Source of the DNA: Mycobacterium gallinarum
GTDB taxonomy: Bacteria; Actinomycetota; Actinomycetes; Mycobacteriales; Mycobacteriaceae
Assembly (NCBI RefSeq): GCF_010726765.1
Contig: NZ_AP022602.1
Span: 62,001 to 126,000 of the forward strand
Reading direction: 5' to 3'
DNA: 64,000 nucleotides
Part shown: positions 35,557-45,502 of the stretch, in pieces
Layout: each line of letters starts with the position of its first letter
Numbering within the stretch: the first letter of the stretch is position 1
Program-made: the position numbers and the translations under genes
Notes under the pieces: generated by a model
Seen by the model: only the letters and a program-made list of their open reading frames with translations
What the model was told of the DNA's origin: nothing
The model's database searches: none

Positions 35557-36332
35557 CGCCAGGGGTGCCGATGGGCATCAACGATCGGCGGCTACGGGCG
35601 TTCTTCGCCGTCCGCGGCTACCCAGACCCCGCCACTGTCAGCCAGGAGAGGACAATATGGGCCGCAACAGAGCGCCGGACCCGAACCAGCCGGATCTGTT
35701 CAGCATCCTCGACGAGGCAGGCGGTGACGGTGATCGATCCGGAGATTCTCAAGGCGGTGCAGACCGTCTACTCGACCGATCTGAGCCTGCCCGAGGAATG
35801 GACCCCGCAGCGTCGCAACGAGTTCCTGACGGCCGAGGCGGACAAGATCAGCTCGATGGCGGCCAGCATGGCCGAGGAACTCTGGGAGAAAGCCATCGCG
35901 GTCTGGAGCCGCCAGCGCAACGGCCAGACCCCCAATCACGCGACCAAGGTGGCGCTGCTGCAGGCAGCCCGGGCGCAGGCAGCGCAGACGGTGCTGAACA
36001 ACGAGTTGTACGAGCTGATCGAGACCGACGAGAACAGGCCGGAGTGGGAGGCCCCCGACCCGACACCGGACCCAGCGCACCTCAGCTGGGAGCAACGGTG
36101 GACGAACCCGGCTCATCAGAGCGAGCCCAGCGAGGACCTCGAAGCGCTGATCGACCGCCTGTGGCCGGCCCCGGACTTTTCGGGTCCGTTTCGGATCAAG
36201 GCGGGATACCTGACGTCGGCCCGGGCCGAGGACGGCCTGGCACTACCCGCCCACCCCGAGGACCCTTTGACCGCCGAGCTGGCGCAGATGATCTACCGCG
36301 ACCTGCGCGCGGACGGGCTACCCGAGCGGTAG
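35553..36332 (+). CDS. Unknown protein overlapping the 5' end of the methylase-helicase frame
   Basis: 259 codons from ATG 35553. The first 35 codons (MGINDRRLRAFFAVRGYPDP) and the part from VIDPEILKAVQTVYSTDLSL onward read like protein; the stretch between looks like the shadow of another frame. A GTG at 35730 in the same frame may be the real start of the main part, giving 200 aa: helical, with EEWTPQRRNEFLTAEADKIS and LIDRLWPAPDFSGPFRIKAG. The same DNA is open in the +2 frame as the N-terminus of the methylase-helicase. Function unknown. Confidence 0.6.
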   Translation: MTPGVPMGINDRRLRAFFAVRGYPDPATVSQERTIWAATERRTRTSRICSASSTRQAVTVIDPEILKAVQTVYSTDLSLPEEWTPQRRNEFLTAEADKISSMAASMAEELWEKAIAVWSRQRNGQTPNHATKVALLQAARAQAAQTVLNNELYELIETDENRPEWEAPDPTPDPAHLSWEQRWTNPAHQSEPSEDLEALIDRLWPAPDFSGPFRIKAGYLTSARAEDGLALPAHPEDPLTAELAQMIYRDLRADGLPER

Positions 36333-39300
36333 GCCCCCAGGTCTCCCTGTTCGACGACCTCGCCGACGAGCAGGCCGACGACGCCGCCCCCGCAGTCGGC
36401 GCAGACCTCAGCACCGAGCCACTCGCAGCCGAAGACACCGACACCGCGGCGGCGGGCCCGACCGTGGCCAGCGACACCGCAGAGGCCTCACCGGCACAGC
36501 CAGCAGCCGCGGCCGAGGAGTTCCGCAGCGCCGCCGACTTCCCGGCTAGCACCGAGGTCCTGGTCCCGTCCGGCGCCAAAGCGCGCGCCCGCGCCAACAT
36601 CGCCGCCATCGAGCTCGTACACACCCTGCGCGACGCCGGTCGCCCGGCGACCCTGCCCGAGCAGCGCATCCTGGCCGCCTGGTCGGGATGGGGAGCCATT
36701 CCACAGGTCTTCGACCCCCGCGCCGAGGACTTCACCGCCGAACGAGCTCAACTCGCCGGCCTGCTCACCCCCGAGCAGTATCGTCGCGCCCAGGCCTCCA
36801 TCCTCAACGCCCACTACACCGACCCCGCCGTGGTGTCGGCGGTCTGGGATGCACTAGGCGCCGCGGGGTTCTCCGGCGGGCCGGTACTTGAACCAGGCTG
36901 CGGCAGCGGCACATTCATCGGTCACGCGCCCGAAGGTGCCACCGTGGTCGGTGTCGAGGCAGACGACATCACCGCGGCTATCGCCGCGCTGCTCTACCCC
37001 TCAGCTCAGGTCCGCCACGAAGGATTTGAGACCACCCGCGTCCCTGAGGGCAGCTTCACCGCCGCGATCGGCAACGTGCCGTTCGGGCGTTACGCCTTGA
37101 CCGATCCGCTGCACAATCCGCGCCGACACAGCATCCACAACCACTTCATCGTCAAATCGTTATCTCTGGTGGCCCCCGGCGGATACGTCGCCGTTCTGAC
37201 CAGCCGCTACACCATGGACTCGGTAAAAGCGACTGCGCGCCAAGACATTGCCCAGCGCGCCGACCTCATCGGTGCATTGCGGTTGCCATCGCAAGCGTTC
37301 AGCCGAGTCGCCGGCACCGAAGTCGTGACCGACCTGCTGATCTTCCGTCGCCGCGAACAGGAAGCACAGGTCGATCCCGACGCCCTGGACTGGATCAACA
37401 CCGAAGACACCGATCTCGTCGACCCGGGAACCGGCGACGAGGAGCGGGTGCCCGTCAACGCCTACTTCCTCAACAACCCGCACCGCGTCTTGGGCGCCAC
37501 CGAGCTCGGCCACGGTCTGCACGGCTCACCCCAGCTCTACGTCGCCGGCGCCACCGGAGGCGACCTGGCCGACCAGATCCGCCGTCACCTCCAGCCCATG
37601 ATGGCGGCCGCGGTGGCACGTGGCCTCGGCCTGACCGCCCGCAGCGAGGACCTCTCCGGCGGCTTCGCCGTGGACTTCGCGCCGGGTCTGCGCACCCACG
37701 CCACTCAGGTTGACGATCCGCCCCTGTTCACGCTGCGATACAACGCCTCCACACGCAGCATCGACTTCTGGGCCGGCCATGGATGGGAGCCGAACAAGAC
37801 ACCGAAAACCCTCGTCGAGGAAACCAAGGAACTGATCGCACTGCGCGATGTTGCCACCGCGCTCATCGCCGCCCAACGCGACGGCGAGCCCGAGCACGAC
37901 CGCGATCAGCTGCGCGCTCACCTAAACACGCTGTACGACAACTACGTTCGAAAACGCGGCCCGGTCAACCGCTTCGAGTGGGTGCAGCGCAACGCCACTC
38001 AAGCCCTACACGACAAGCGCATCACCAAACTCGAACAAACCTGGCGCGAGCAGGAAGGCACCACCGGTCGCCCCTACGACGGACCCGTGCCCACCGAGCT
38101 GGTCGAGCAGTGGGAGACCGAGGCCTGGCAACCACCCGAGCCGTTCAAAAAGTTCCGCCACCTCGAAGGCGGCATGCGCTACGACCCCGGCTGGGCGGTC
38201 GTGTCCGCGCTGGAGGATTTCGACGAAGAGACCGGAACTGCCACCAAGGCACCGATATTCACACGCGACGTACTCACCGCTCACATCGAGCGTGCCACCG
38301 CCGACACCCCTGAAGAAGCCCTGGCGATGAGCCTCGATCGGACCAGGCGCGTCGACGTCGACCTCATCTGCGAGCTGCTCGGCGTCGGAGAAGACGACAC
38401 CCGCGCCCTGCTCGACGGCCTGGTCTATCCCAGCCTCGACGATCCCGAAGAGCTGGTCCCAGCTACCACCGCCCTGTCAGGCAATGTGCGCTCCAAGCTC
38501 GCCGCCGCAATCGAAGCCGCCGACACCAACGCCGTCTATGAGCCCTACGTCGCGGCGCTGCGCGAGGTGCAGCCCGAGCCACGCGAGGCCGAAGACATCA
38601 AGGTCCGCCCGGGCGCACCGTGGATTCCCGCCGCCGTCATCGCCGCCTTCGCCGAAAAGACCTTCGGCATCAATGGTGTTACGGCCGAACACATCGGCGG
38701 CCGGTGGACGGTCGACGTGGCCAGCTACAAGCGCCACGGCCGGCTGATGACCGACGAGTGGGGCCTGCAGAAGCGCAACTTCGACGCGGCGAGTCTGCTC
38801 GAAGCGGTCTGCAACTCCAAAGCCGTGGTCATCACCACCGAAGAAGGCGACGTCGACGCCCAGGCGACCTTCGCCGCACAAGCCAAATGTGCCAAGATCA
38901 CCGAAGAGTTCACCCGCTGGCTCTGGTCGGACGACGAGCGCCGCGACACCCTGGTCGCCGAGTACAACCGGCGTTTCAACTCACTGCGCGCCCCCGTGTA
39001 TGACGGCAGTCAGCTGCGGCTGCCGGGCCTCTCCGATCACTTCACCCCACACCCCTACCAGCGCAACGCCGTCGCCCGCATCACCAACGAGCCCTCCACC
39101 CTGCTCGACCACGTGGTCGGTGCAGGCAAGACCGGCACCATGCTGATGGCAGCGATGGAGCTGCGCCGCCTCGGCCTGGTCCGCCAACCTTGGATTGTGG
39201 TGCCCAACCACATCATTGAGCAGGTAGGGCGCGAGGCCAAGCAATGGTATCCGGCGGCCAACGTCCTGCTGGGATCCTCGGCCACCACCGCGGAAGGGCG

Positions 39301-41818
39301 CCGGCGGTTCATCGCCCAGAGCGCCGCCAGCGACTGGGACATAGTGATCGTGCCGCAATCGGCGTTCACCGCCATCAACGTCTCCAATGACGTGCGCACC
39401 GCCTACGCCGAACGCCAACTCGACGAGCTGCGCGCCCAGTTGCAGAACGCAACGGTCGAGCGCAGCCAAAAGGCCATCATGCGGGCCATCAAGACCGCCC
39501 AGGCGCGCCTGGAGAAACTGATGGCCGCCGAAACCAAAGACGTCGGATTGCGTTTCGAGGAATCGGGCTGTGACTACCTCCTGATCGATGAAGCGCACAT
39601 GTACAAGAACAAGCAGCGTGTATGCAACATCGACGAGCTTTCGTGCGCGACAGCCGCGCAGCGCGCCGAAGACCTCAGCCTCAAACTCGACGTCCTGCGC
39701 GAACGACGCCACGACGAAGCGCGGGCCCGCGGCATCCCCGAGCACGCCGTCGTCGAACGCGTGGCCACCTTCGCCACCGGCACCCCCATCGCCAACTCCC
39801 TCGGCGAGCTGTGGGTGATGCAGACCTACCTGCGCCCCGACCTCCTCCAGGCCGCCGGCGTAGCCGATCTCGGCGATTGGGGAGCGGCGTTCACCGCGAC
39901 CCACACCAGCATCGAAGTCAACGCCACCGGCACCAAACTGCGGCCCGTTACCCGCGTCGCCAAGTACACCAACCTGCCTGAACTGCTGGCGCTGTCGAAC
40001 GCATACACCGACGTCGTCACTCGCGACCAAGTGCCCGTGGCGCTACCCGAGCTGCGCACCGGGGCCCGCCAGATCATCAGCCTCCAGCCTGACGTCGAGG
40101 TCGTCGACTTCATCGCCGACCTGGGCTGGCGCGCCGACCATCTCGACGCCCGAAAGCCCCAGCGCGACAACATCCTCAAGATCAGCAACGACGGCCGCAA
40201 CGCCTCCCTGGACCCAAGGATGGCCCACCTCGGCGCTCCTGAACACAGCCGGGCCGCCGAGGTCGCCGAACGCGCCATGGGGGTGCATCGCCGCCTGGCC
40301 GATGGCCAGTACCGCGATCGCGACACCGGCGAGCTGCTTCCCGCCCGCGGACCGCTGCAACTGATGTTCTGCGACCGCGGCACTCCGTCGAAAGATCCAC
40401 GCCAGTTCACCATCTACCAAGCCATCAAAGATGAACTTGTCGCTCGAGGAATGCCCCCCGAGGCCGTCCGGTTCGTCCACGAGGCACGCAACCCGGCGCA
40501 ACTGAAAGCCCTGTTCGCACAATGCAATCGCGGTGAAGTATCGGTTCTCATAGGCAGTACCGAAAAGATGGGCACCGGCACCAACGTGCAGTCACGACTG
40601 GCCGCACTGCACCACGTCGACGTGCCCTGGCGGCCGGCCGACCTCGAGCAGCGCGAAGGCCGGATCCTGCGCCAAGGCAATCAAAATGACGAGATCGACA
40701 TCTTCAACTACGTCACCGAATCCAGCTACGACACAGTGATGTGGCAGCGGGTCCAAGCCAAAGCGCTGTTCATCGAGCAGATGCGCCGCAACGAAGTCCT
40801 GGACTCTGAGATTGAGGACCTCGGCGGGGGAGACATCGGCGCCGCAGCGGCCGAAACCAAGGCCATCGCCACCGGCGATCCCCGGTACCTGCGCCAGGTC
40901 GAACTCGACGACACCGTGCGACGCCTGACCGCCCTCGACCGGGCACACCAGCAATCAGTACGCAACCGGGACTGGCAGGTCCGCGTCCTCGAACGCGCGA
41001 TCCCGGCCAAACAGGCCGACATCGAGGCCCTCGCACCGGTAGCGCGTGCCGCGCAGGACCGCGGCGACACACCGCACCGCATCGTCGTCGGCGCCAACAC
41101 CTTCACCGACCGGACCGAGGCCGCCGCCGCCCTCACGCTGGCGTGCCGCCGCGCCTACATGGCCGGCAAGGACCGCGGCGCCTCCCGCTACGAGCCGATC
41201 GGTGCCTCCATCAACGGTGTCGAGGTCCTGGGCGCCCGCGACCTCACCCACGACATGCTGCTGCTGCGGCTGGACGTGCCCTCGCGCACCACCGAGATCG
41301 ACGGCGCAGAACTGCTGGCCGCCGGATCCACACTCGGACTCGACGTCTCCGGGCCGAAGCAGCACGGGCTGCTGCGCCGCGTCGAAAACCTCTACACCGG
41401 ACTGCCCGACCACCACATACGTCTGCAGCGCGAACAGGACCGCCAGCGCGAGGAACTCGATGACCTGCTGGCCAATCCGCCGGCCCCCTTCGAGCAGCGC
41501 AGCGAACTGGAAGCCAAGCAGGCCGAGCTGTCAGCGCTGACATTAGAGCTGCGGATGGCTGCCGAGAGCCCCGAGGCCAAGGCCCGAGCCGAGGCCGCCA
41601 GCAAGCGTATGAAAATGCGCGGCCGCGAACCCGGGTGGAGCTTGACACTCAATCCCACCCCAGCCCTGGTCGAAGAACTCGGCTACCCCAACGCCGACGC
41701 GATGCGCCGCGCCGTGCGTATCCGGGAACGGATGGCACTCGAACACCACAAGCGCGATATCGCTGTCCACGACCAGGACCGCACCCGCGACGAGGACAGC
41801 CCCGGGCTAGGCCACTAA
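35657..41818 (+). CDS. Giant DNA methylase-SNF2 helicase (DarB-like)
   Basis: Open from ATG 35657 (SD AGGAGAGG) for 2053 codons, but reliable coding in this frame begins near 36335 (VGPQVSLFDDLADEQ); the true start is uncertain because 35730-36332 is used by another frame. Domains: N6-adenine methyltransferase (SAM motif VLEPGCGSGTFIG, catalytic GNVPFGRYALTDPL with NVPF), a middle region, an SF2 helicase (LDHVVGAGKTGTMLMAAMEL, LLIDEAHMYKN, TGTPIANSLGELW; C-lobe STEKMGTGTNVQSR and QREGRILRQGNQNDEI), and a coiled C-terminus. Similar giant proteins on phage P1 (DarB) and large plasmids protect incoming DNA from restriction; a role in plasmid establishment is inferred. Confidence 0.85.
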   Translation: MGRNRAPDPNQPDLFSILDEAGGDGDRSGDSQGGADRLLDRSEPARGMDPAASQRVPDGRGGQDQLDGGQHGRGTLGESHRGLEPPAQRPDPQSRDQGGAAAGSPGAGSADGAEQRVVRADRDRREQAGVGGPRPDTGPSAPQLGATVDEPGSSERAQRGPRSADRPPVAGPGLFGSVSDQGGIPDVGPGRGRPGTTRPPRGPFDRRAGADDLPRPARGRATRAVGPQVSLFDDLADEQADDAAPAVGADLSTEPLAAEDTDTAAAGPTVASDTAEASPAQPAAAAEEFRSAADFPASTEVLVPSGAKARARANIAAIELVHTLRDAGRPATLPEQRILAAWSGWGAIPQVFDPRAEDFTAERAQLAGLLTPEQYRRAQASILNAHYTDPAVVSAVWDALGAAGFSGGPVLEPGCGSGTFIGHAPEGATVVGVEADDITAAIAALLYPSAQVRHEGFETTRVPEGSFTAAIGNVPFGRYALTDPLHNPRRHSIHNHFIVKSLSLVAPGGYVAVLTSRYTMDSVKATARQDIAQRADLIGALRLPSQAFSRVAGTEVVTDLLIFRRREQEAQVDPDALDWINTEDTDLVDPGTGDEERVPVNAYFLNNPHRVLGATELGHGLHGSPQLYVAGATGGDLADQIRRHLQPMMAAAVARGLGLTARSEDLSGGFAVDFAPGLRTHATQVDDPPLFTLRYNASTRSIDFWAGHGWEPNKTPKTLVEETKELIALRDVATALIAAQRDGEPEHDRDQLRAHLNTLYDNYVRKRGPVNRFEWVQRNATQALHDKRITKLEQTWREQEGTTGRPYDGPVPTELVEQWETEAWQPPEPFKKFRHLEGGMRYDPGWAVVSALEDFDEETGTATKAPIFTRDVLTAHIERATADTPEEALAMSLDRTRRVDVDLICELLGVGEDDTRALLDGLVYPSLDDPEELVPATTALSGNVRSKLAAAIEAADTNAVYEPYVAALREVQPEPREAEDIKVRPGAPWIPAAVIAAFAEKTFGINGVTAEHIGGRWTVDVASYKRHGRLMTDEWGLQKRNFDAASLLEAVCNSKAVVITTEEGDVDAQATFAAQAKCAKITEEFTRWLWSDDERRDTLVAEYNRRFNSLRAPVYDGSQLRLPGLSDHFTPHPYQRNAVARITNEPSTLLDHVVGAGKTGTMLMAAMELRRLGLVRQPWIVVPNHIIEQVGREAKQWYPAANVLLGSSATTAEGRRRFIAQSAASDWDIVIVPQSAFTAINVSNDVRTAYAERQLDELRAQLQNATVERSQKAIMRAIKTAQARLEKLMAAETKDVGLRFEESGCDYLLIDEAHMYKNKQRVCNIDELSCATAAQRAEDLSLKLDVLRERRHDEARARGIPEHAVVERVATFATGTPIANSLGELWVMQTYLRPDLLQAAGVADLGDWGAAFTATHTSIEVNATGTKLRPVTRVAKYTNLPELLALSNAYTDVVTRDQVPVALPELRTGARQIISLQPDVEVVDFIADLGWRADHLDARKPQRDNILKISNDGRNASLDPRMAHLGAPEHSRAAEVAERAMGVHRRLADGQYRDRDTGELLPARGPLQLMFCDRGTPSKDPRQFTIYQAIKDELVARGMPPEAVRFVHEARNPAQLKALFAQCNRGEVSVLIGSTEKMGTGTNVQSRLAALHHVDVPWRPADLEQREGRILRQGNQNDEIDIFNYVTESSYDTVMWQRVQAKALFIEQMRRNEVLDSEIEDLGGGDIGAAAAETKAIATGDPRYLRQVELDDTVRRLTALDRAHQQSVRNRDWQVRVLERAIPAKQADIEALAPVARAAQDRGDTPHRIVVGANTFTDRTEAAAALTLACRRAYMAGKDRGASRYEPIGASINGVEVLGARDLTHDMLLLRLDVPSRTTEIDGAELLAAGSTLGLDVSGPKQHGLLRRVENLYTGLPDHHIRLQREQDRQREELDDLLANPPAPFEQRSELEAKQAELSALTLELRMAAESPEAKARAEAASKRMKMRGREPGWSLTLNPTPALVEELGYPNADAMRRAVRIRERMALEHHKRDIAVHDQDRTRDEDSPGLGH

Positions 41819-42109
41819 GTCGGTTCCGCAGCAGGGCGCGGGCGGTAATGCTCGTCGAGCGCTTCTAGATCATTCGCTGGCAGCGTTGACCTGGACTTTT
41901 GCAACGACCATTAACAAGCTCTGACGACACGCCGAAGTCTTGTCAAAGTAGGCAAGGCGTGTCCTGTCAATCTTCGTTGCATATCTACAGCAATTGCTGC
42001 TGCTGCTGGTAGTGCGCTGCTGCGGCGGCGTCTCTGGCGTGCGCATGTTGGCGACTTGTCCGCAGCGTTGGTTATCGTCACGAAACCAGCGATGCGGGAG
42101 GAGACGGGC

Positions 42110-45100
42110 GTGGGGCGTGTAGTCGCTGACCGCTATGCCGAGATCGAGAACACCCGCCGGGTCGGCGGTCAGTCTGAGGTGTTCCAGGCCGCCGACCTCC
42201 ATCAGGGCGGTCGCCAGGTCGCGGTCAAGATCGTGCCCTCCACTGCCGATGACATCAACCGGATCTACTTCGAACGCGAGACCGCCGCGTTGCGCAAGCT
42301 CAGCCACCCCAACATCGCCTCGCTGATCGACAGCGGCACCGACCCTGGGCAAGGGGTGTATTACGTGGTGCTGGACTGGGTCGACGAAACCATCAGGGAT
42401 TGGCTGTCGGGCTTTCCGGAGCCGCCGGGCTGGGACGACATCGCCGAGGCCGTCGCCCTTCCGCTGGCCTCTGCGCTGGCCCACTCGCATTCGATGTCGG
42501 TGCTGCATCGAGACATCAAGCCGGGCAACGTGTTATGGAACGGGTCGACACCGCTGCTGGCCGACTTCGCGCTGAGCAAGATTAAAGACCAGGTCGCCGC
42601 CGCGGGAGACGCCACCGTAGTCGGGATGGCCACGCCGCCGTGGGCGCCTCCCGATCAGGCCTCGCGCGGGTCGGCCCGCTTCGACGTCTACGGGTTAGCG
42701 GCGACGCTGCTGCAGTGCGTGAGTGGGATCCAATTGCGCGACTACCCCGACATCAGCCGCGCACTCGACGACGCCGATGTCCCCCGGGACGTGCTCGAGC
42801 TGCTGCGTGACGCGCTCAGCGCCGACCCCGACCAGCGCCCGGCCGACGGGCAGGTGTTTCATCTCGCGCTGCAAACCATCCAAACACGGCGAGGTACCCG
42901 CTGGCACAAGCAGAAAGAGATCGCGTTCGATCTATCGGGTTCGGCGCGGCGGGCCCTGGAAGCCGGCGGTGACGGGCGCAGCGCTGAGGCGCTGATCGCC
43001 GCGCGCCTGGGCACGGCCACCTACGCGGTTCCTCGCCTGAAGAACACCGACACCGGGGGCGCCGCGCTGACCGCCGAGGAGTTCCGCCTCGTCGGTGATC
43101 AGCTCGAACTGGTGCTGGCATTCAAGACCTCGCAGAAACTGGTGTGTATCCGGGGCGAGGTCAAAGACTTCGAGCACCTGGAGGTTTGGCGCCGCCACGA
43201 GCACGCCGTCACCCTCGACGGCCGCGACTTCGCCTGGACCGCGTCACGGCCGGCCAACCCGCATCAATCCGCACTGGCCACTGACGAACTACACACGATC
43301 TTGGCCAAAGCGGTCCAAGACGCCGGCGACAAGGTCAGCGACCGGTTCAAGCAGATGCGACTAACCAACTGGTCGAAGTTGATCGACGCCAAGGAGCAAC
43401 TGGAAAAGCGCCTCGAAGAACCGATCCGCTATCGGCGGGTCGGACGATCGGGTACTGAGTTCGAAATCGAAGCCAGCACAGCGCAAACCGGGGCGATCCT
43501 CGATCAGGAACGCATCGCGCGGCCACTGGATGAGCCCAACGCCCGCGGCATACCTACGAGGATCGTCGACGTCGACGGCCAAGGCCTCACCGTGCAGGTC
43601 ATCCGGCCCGGCGCCGATCTGCCCGCCAATGGCGTCCTGGTCCGTGACCGCACCCCATCCCATGCCGCCATCCGCCGGCAAAAGAGCGCGCTGGCGGCGC
43701 TGCGTGAGGGCAGCGCGGCCCGCCCGCATCTGCGGGAGCTGGTGTTGGACCCGTCGCTGGCCGCTCATCCGCAGCCCGTCTCCTTCGAGCCGACCTTCCC
43801 GGATCTGGATGACGACAAGAAGGCCGCGGTGGCCAAAGCGCTCGGGTCCAGCGACCTGTTCCTGGTCGAGGGTCCGCCCGGCACCGGTAAGACGTCGTTC
43901 ATCTGTGAACTGATCAACCAGTACCTGGCCTTACGTCCCCATGACAAAGTGCTGCTGGTCAGCCAGATGCACGTGGCGATCGATAACGCCATCACCCGCC
44001 TCCACGACTCCGGGGTCACCTCGGTCGTGCGGTTGTCCAGCCGCGACGACAACGTCGACCCCGAAGCGGTGCACATGCTGCTGTCCAACAAGCTGCGCAC
44101 CTGGGCAGCCCAGGTTGCCGACCGTGCGCGCGCGGGTATGTCGGCGCTGGCTCAACGGGAAGGCGTTGCCGTCGAGCACCTTTCGCTCGCGCTGAACGCT
44201 GAAGAGGCATCTTCAACGCTGCGCCAGCAAGCCCAGACCGCTGAAGTGCTGGGCCCGCTTGATGACGACGACCGGCTCGACAACGAGGACCTGTCCGAAG
44301 AGCGCGCCGAGCTGCTGGCCGACTATCTACGCGCCACCGATCGCGCCGAGGACGCGATCACCGCAGTGAGTGCTGCGGCAACCGAATTGGGCATCCCGCT
44401 GGGCAACCAGGTGGGCGAGGCTGAACTGCAGAGTCTGGTCGCCGATCTGCTCGGCGGGGGGCGCGCCGATCATCGTCTGCGTGAACTGATGCGCGCCCAA
44501 GGGGATTGGCTGGCCAGCCTCAACGACCCCAGCAGTGCTGAGCCGATGTTCCTGCCCACCCAAAGTGTCGTCGCCGGAACATGTATGGGCTTCTTGGCCA
44601 ACAGACATATCCAGGAGATGCAGTTCGATCTGTGCATCATCGACGAGGCATCGCGGGCGACGGCACCCGAGCTGCTGGTGCCGATGACGCGCTCCAAACG
44701 GTGGGTCATGGTGGGCGACACCAAACAGCTGCCACCGATGGTGGAGGAGGTGTTCGAACACCGCGACCTCGTCGACACCTTCGACCTCGACCAGACCTTC
44801 CTGACGTCGTCGCTGTTCGACACCCTCATCGGGGAGGCGCCCGCGGAGTGCAGAACAAGCCTGGTCACCCAACACCGCATGGCCGTGCCGGTCGGCGAGC
44901 TGATCTCCGACACGTTCTATGACGGCACGCTGATTCACGATCCGGCGCCGGTCGTGGATCCCGACACCGTCGACCCCGCCGACCGGCTGGTGTGGTTTTC
45001 CACCAGCCGACGAAGCAACCGCCACGAGGAGAACAAGCACGCCGGCAGCTCCAGCTCCTCAAACAAACTCGAAGCCGAACAGGTCGCCAAACTCGTCGCG

Positions 45101-45502
45101 CGTCTCGACGCCGAAATCAGCGCCGGGGCGTACCGCCGCCGCGACGAACACCCGCTGGAAGTGCTTGTCCTGTCCGGGTATCGAGGCCAGTGCACCGAAA
45201 TCGGACGCGCGTTGCGCCGGCTGACGCTGACCAACATCGAGCCCCAGATCAAGACCGTGGACGCCGTCCAAGGCCGCGAAGCAGACGTCGTCATCTTCTC
45301 GGTGACCCGAAGCAACCTGGCCGGCGAGCTCGGCTTCCTGGGCGAGCGGTACCAAGGCCGGATGAACGTCGCGCTCTCTCGCGCGCGCGAGGCGTTGTGG
45401 ATCGTCGGCGATTCCGACTTCAGCGCCGGCAAGGAAGGACCCTTGCGGCGGGTGCTCGGCCACATCGCATCCTCCGATGCCGGAAGGATCGAATACCTGT
45501 GA
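42110..45502 (+). CDS. Ser/Thr kinase-SF1 helicase fusion, Mokosh type I MkoA-like
   Basis: 1130 aa from GTG 42110 (GGAGGAG 7 bases upstream). Residues 1-270 are a protein kinase: VAVK with Lys40, LHRDIKPGNVL with HRD at 133-135, and ADFALS at 151-156 where DFG reads DFA. The rest is a COG1112-type SF1 helicase: Walker A VEGPPGTGKTSF (588-595), CIIDEASRATAPELL (845), VGDTKQLPPM, QHRMAVPVGELIS, VDAVQGREADVVIF (1053) and GRMNVALSRAREAL. Kinase plus this helicase beside a PLD gene is the layout of type I Mokosh anti-phage systems. It overlaps the PLD gene by GTGA. The 291-bp gap upstream holds no gene. Confidence 0.88.
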   Translation: MGRVVADRYAEIENTRRVGGQSEVFQAADLHQGGRQVAVKIVPSTADDINRIYFERETAALRKLSHPNIASLIDSGTDPGQGVYYVVLDWVDETIRDWLSGFPEPPGWDDIAEAVALPLASALAHSHSMSVLHRDIKPGNVLWNGSTPLLADFALSKIKDQVAAAGDATVVGMATPPWAPPDQASRGSARFDVYGLAATLLQCVSGIQLRDYPDISRALDDADVPRDVLELLRDALSADPDQRPADGQVFHLALQTIQTRRGTRWHKQKEIAFDLSGSARRALEAGGDGRSAEALIAARLGTATYAVPRLKNTDTGGAALTAEEFRLVGDQLELVLAFKTSQKLVCIRGEVKDFEHLEVWRRHEHAVTLDGRDFAWTASRPANPHQSALATDELHTILAKAVQDAGDKVSDRFKQMRLTNWSKLIDAKEQLEKRLEEPIRYRRVGRSGTEFEIEASTAQTGAILDQERIARPLDEPNARGIPTRIVDVDGQGLTVQVIRPGADLPANGVLVRDRTPSHAAIRRQKSALAALREGSAARPHLRELVLDPSLAAHPQPVSFEPTFPDLDDDKKAAVAKALGSSDLFLVEGPPGTGKTSFICELINQYLALRPHDKVLLVSQMHVAIDNAITRLHDSGVTSVVRLSSRDDNVDPEAVHMLLSNKLRTWAAQVADRARAGMSALAQREGVAVEHLSLALNAEEASSTLRQQAQTAEVLGPLDDDDRLDNEDLSEERAELLADYLRATDRAEDAITAVSAAATELGIPLGNQVGEAELQSLVADLLGGGRADHRLRELMRAQGDWLASLNDPSSAEPMFLPTQSVVAGTCMGFLANRHIQEMQFDLCIIDEASRATAPELLVPMTRSKRWVMVGDTKQLPPMVEEVFEHRDLVDTFDLDQTFLTSSLFDTLIGEAPAECRTSLVTQHRMAVPVGELISDTFYDGTLIHDPAPVVDPDTVDPADRLVWFSTSRRSNRHEENKHAGSSSSSNKLEAEQVAKLVARLDAEISAGAYRRRDEHPLEVLVLSGYRGQCTEIGRALRRLTLTNIEPQIKTVDAVQGREADVVIFSVTRSNLAGELGFLGERYQGRMNVALSRAREALWIVGDSDFSAGKEGPLRRVLGHIASSDAGRIEYL

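Noticed and set aside
41819..42109. Short frames between the methylase-helicase and the kinase gene
   Set aside because: No ribosome site or protein-like composition; probably the promoter region of the cassette.
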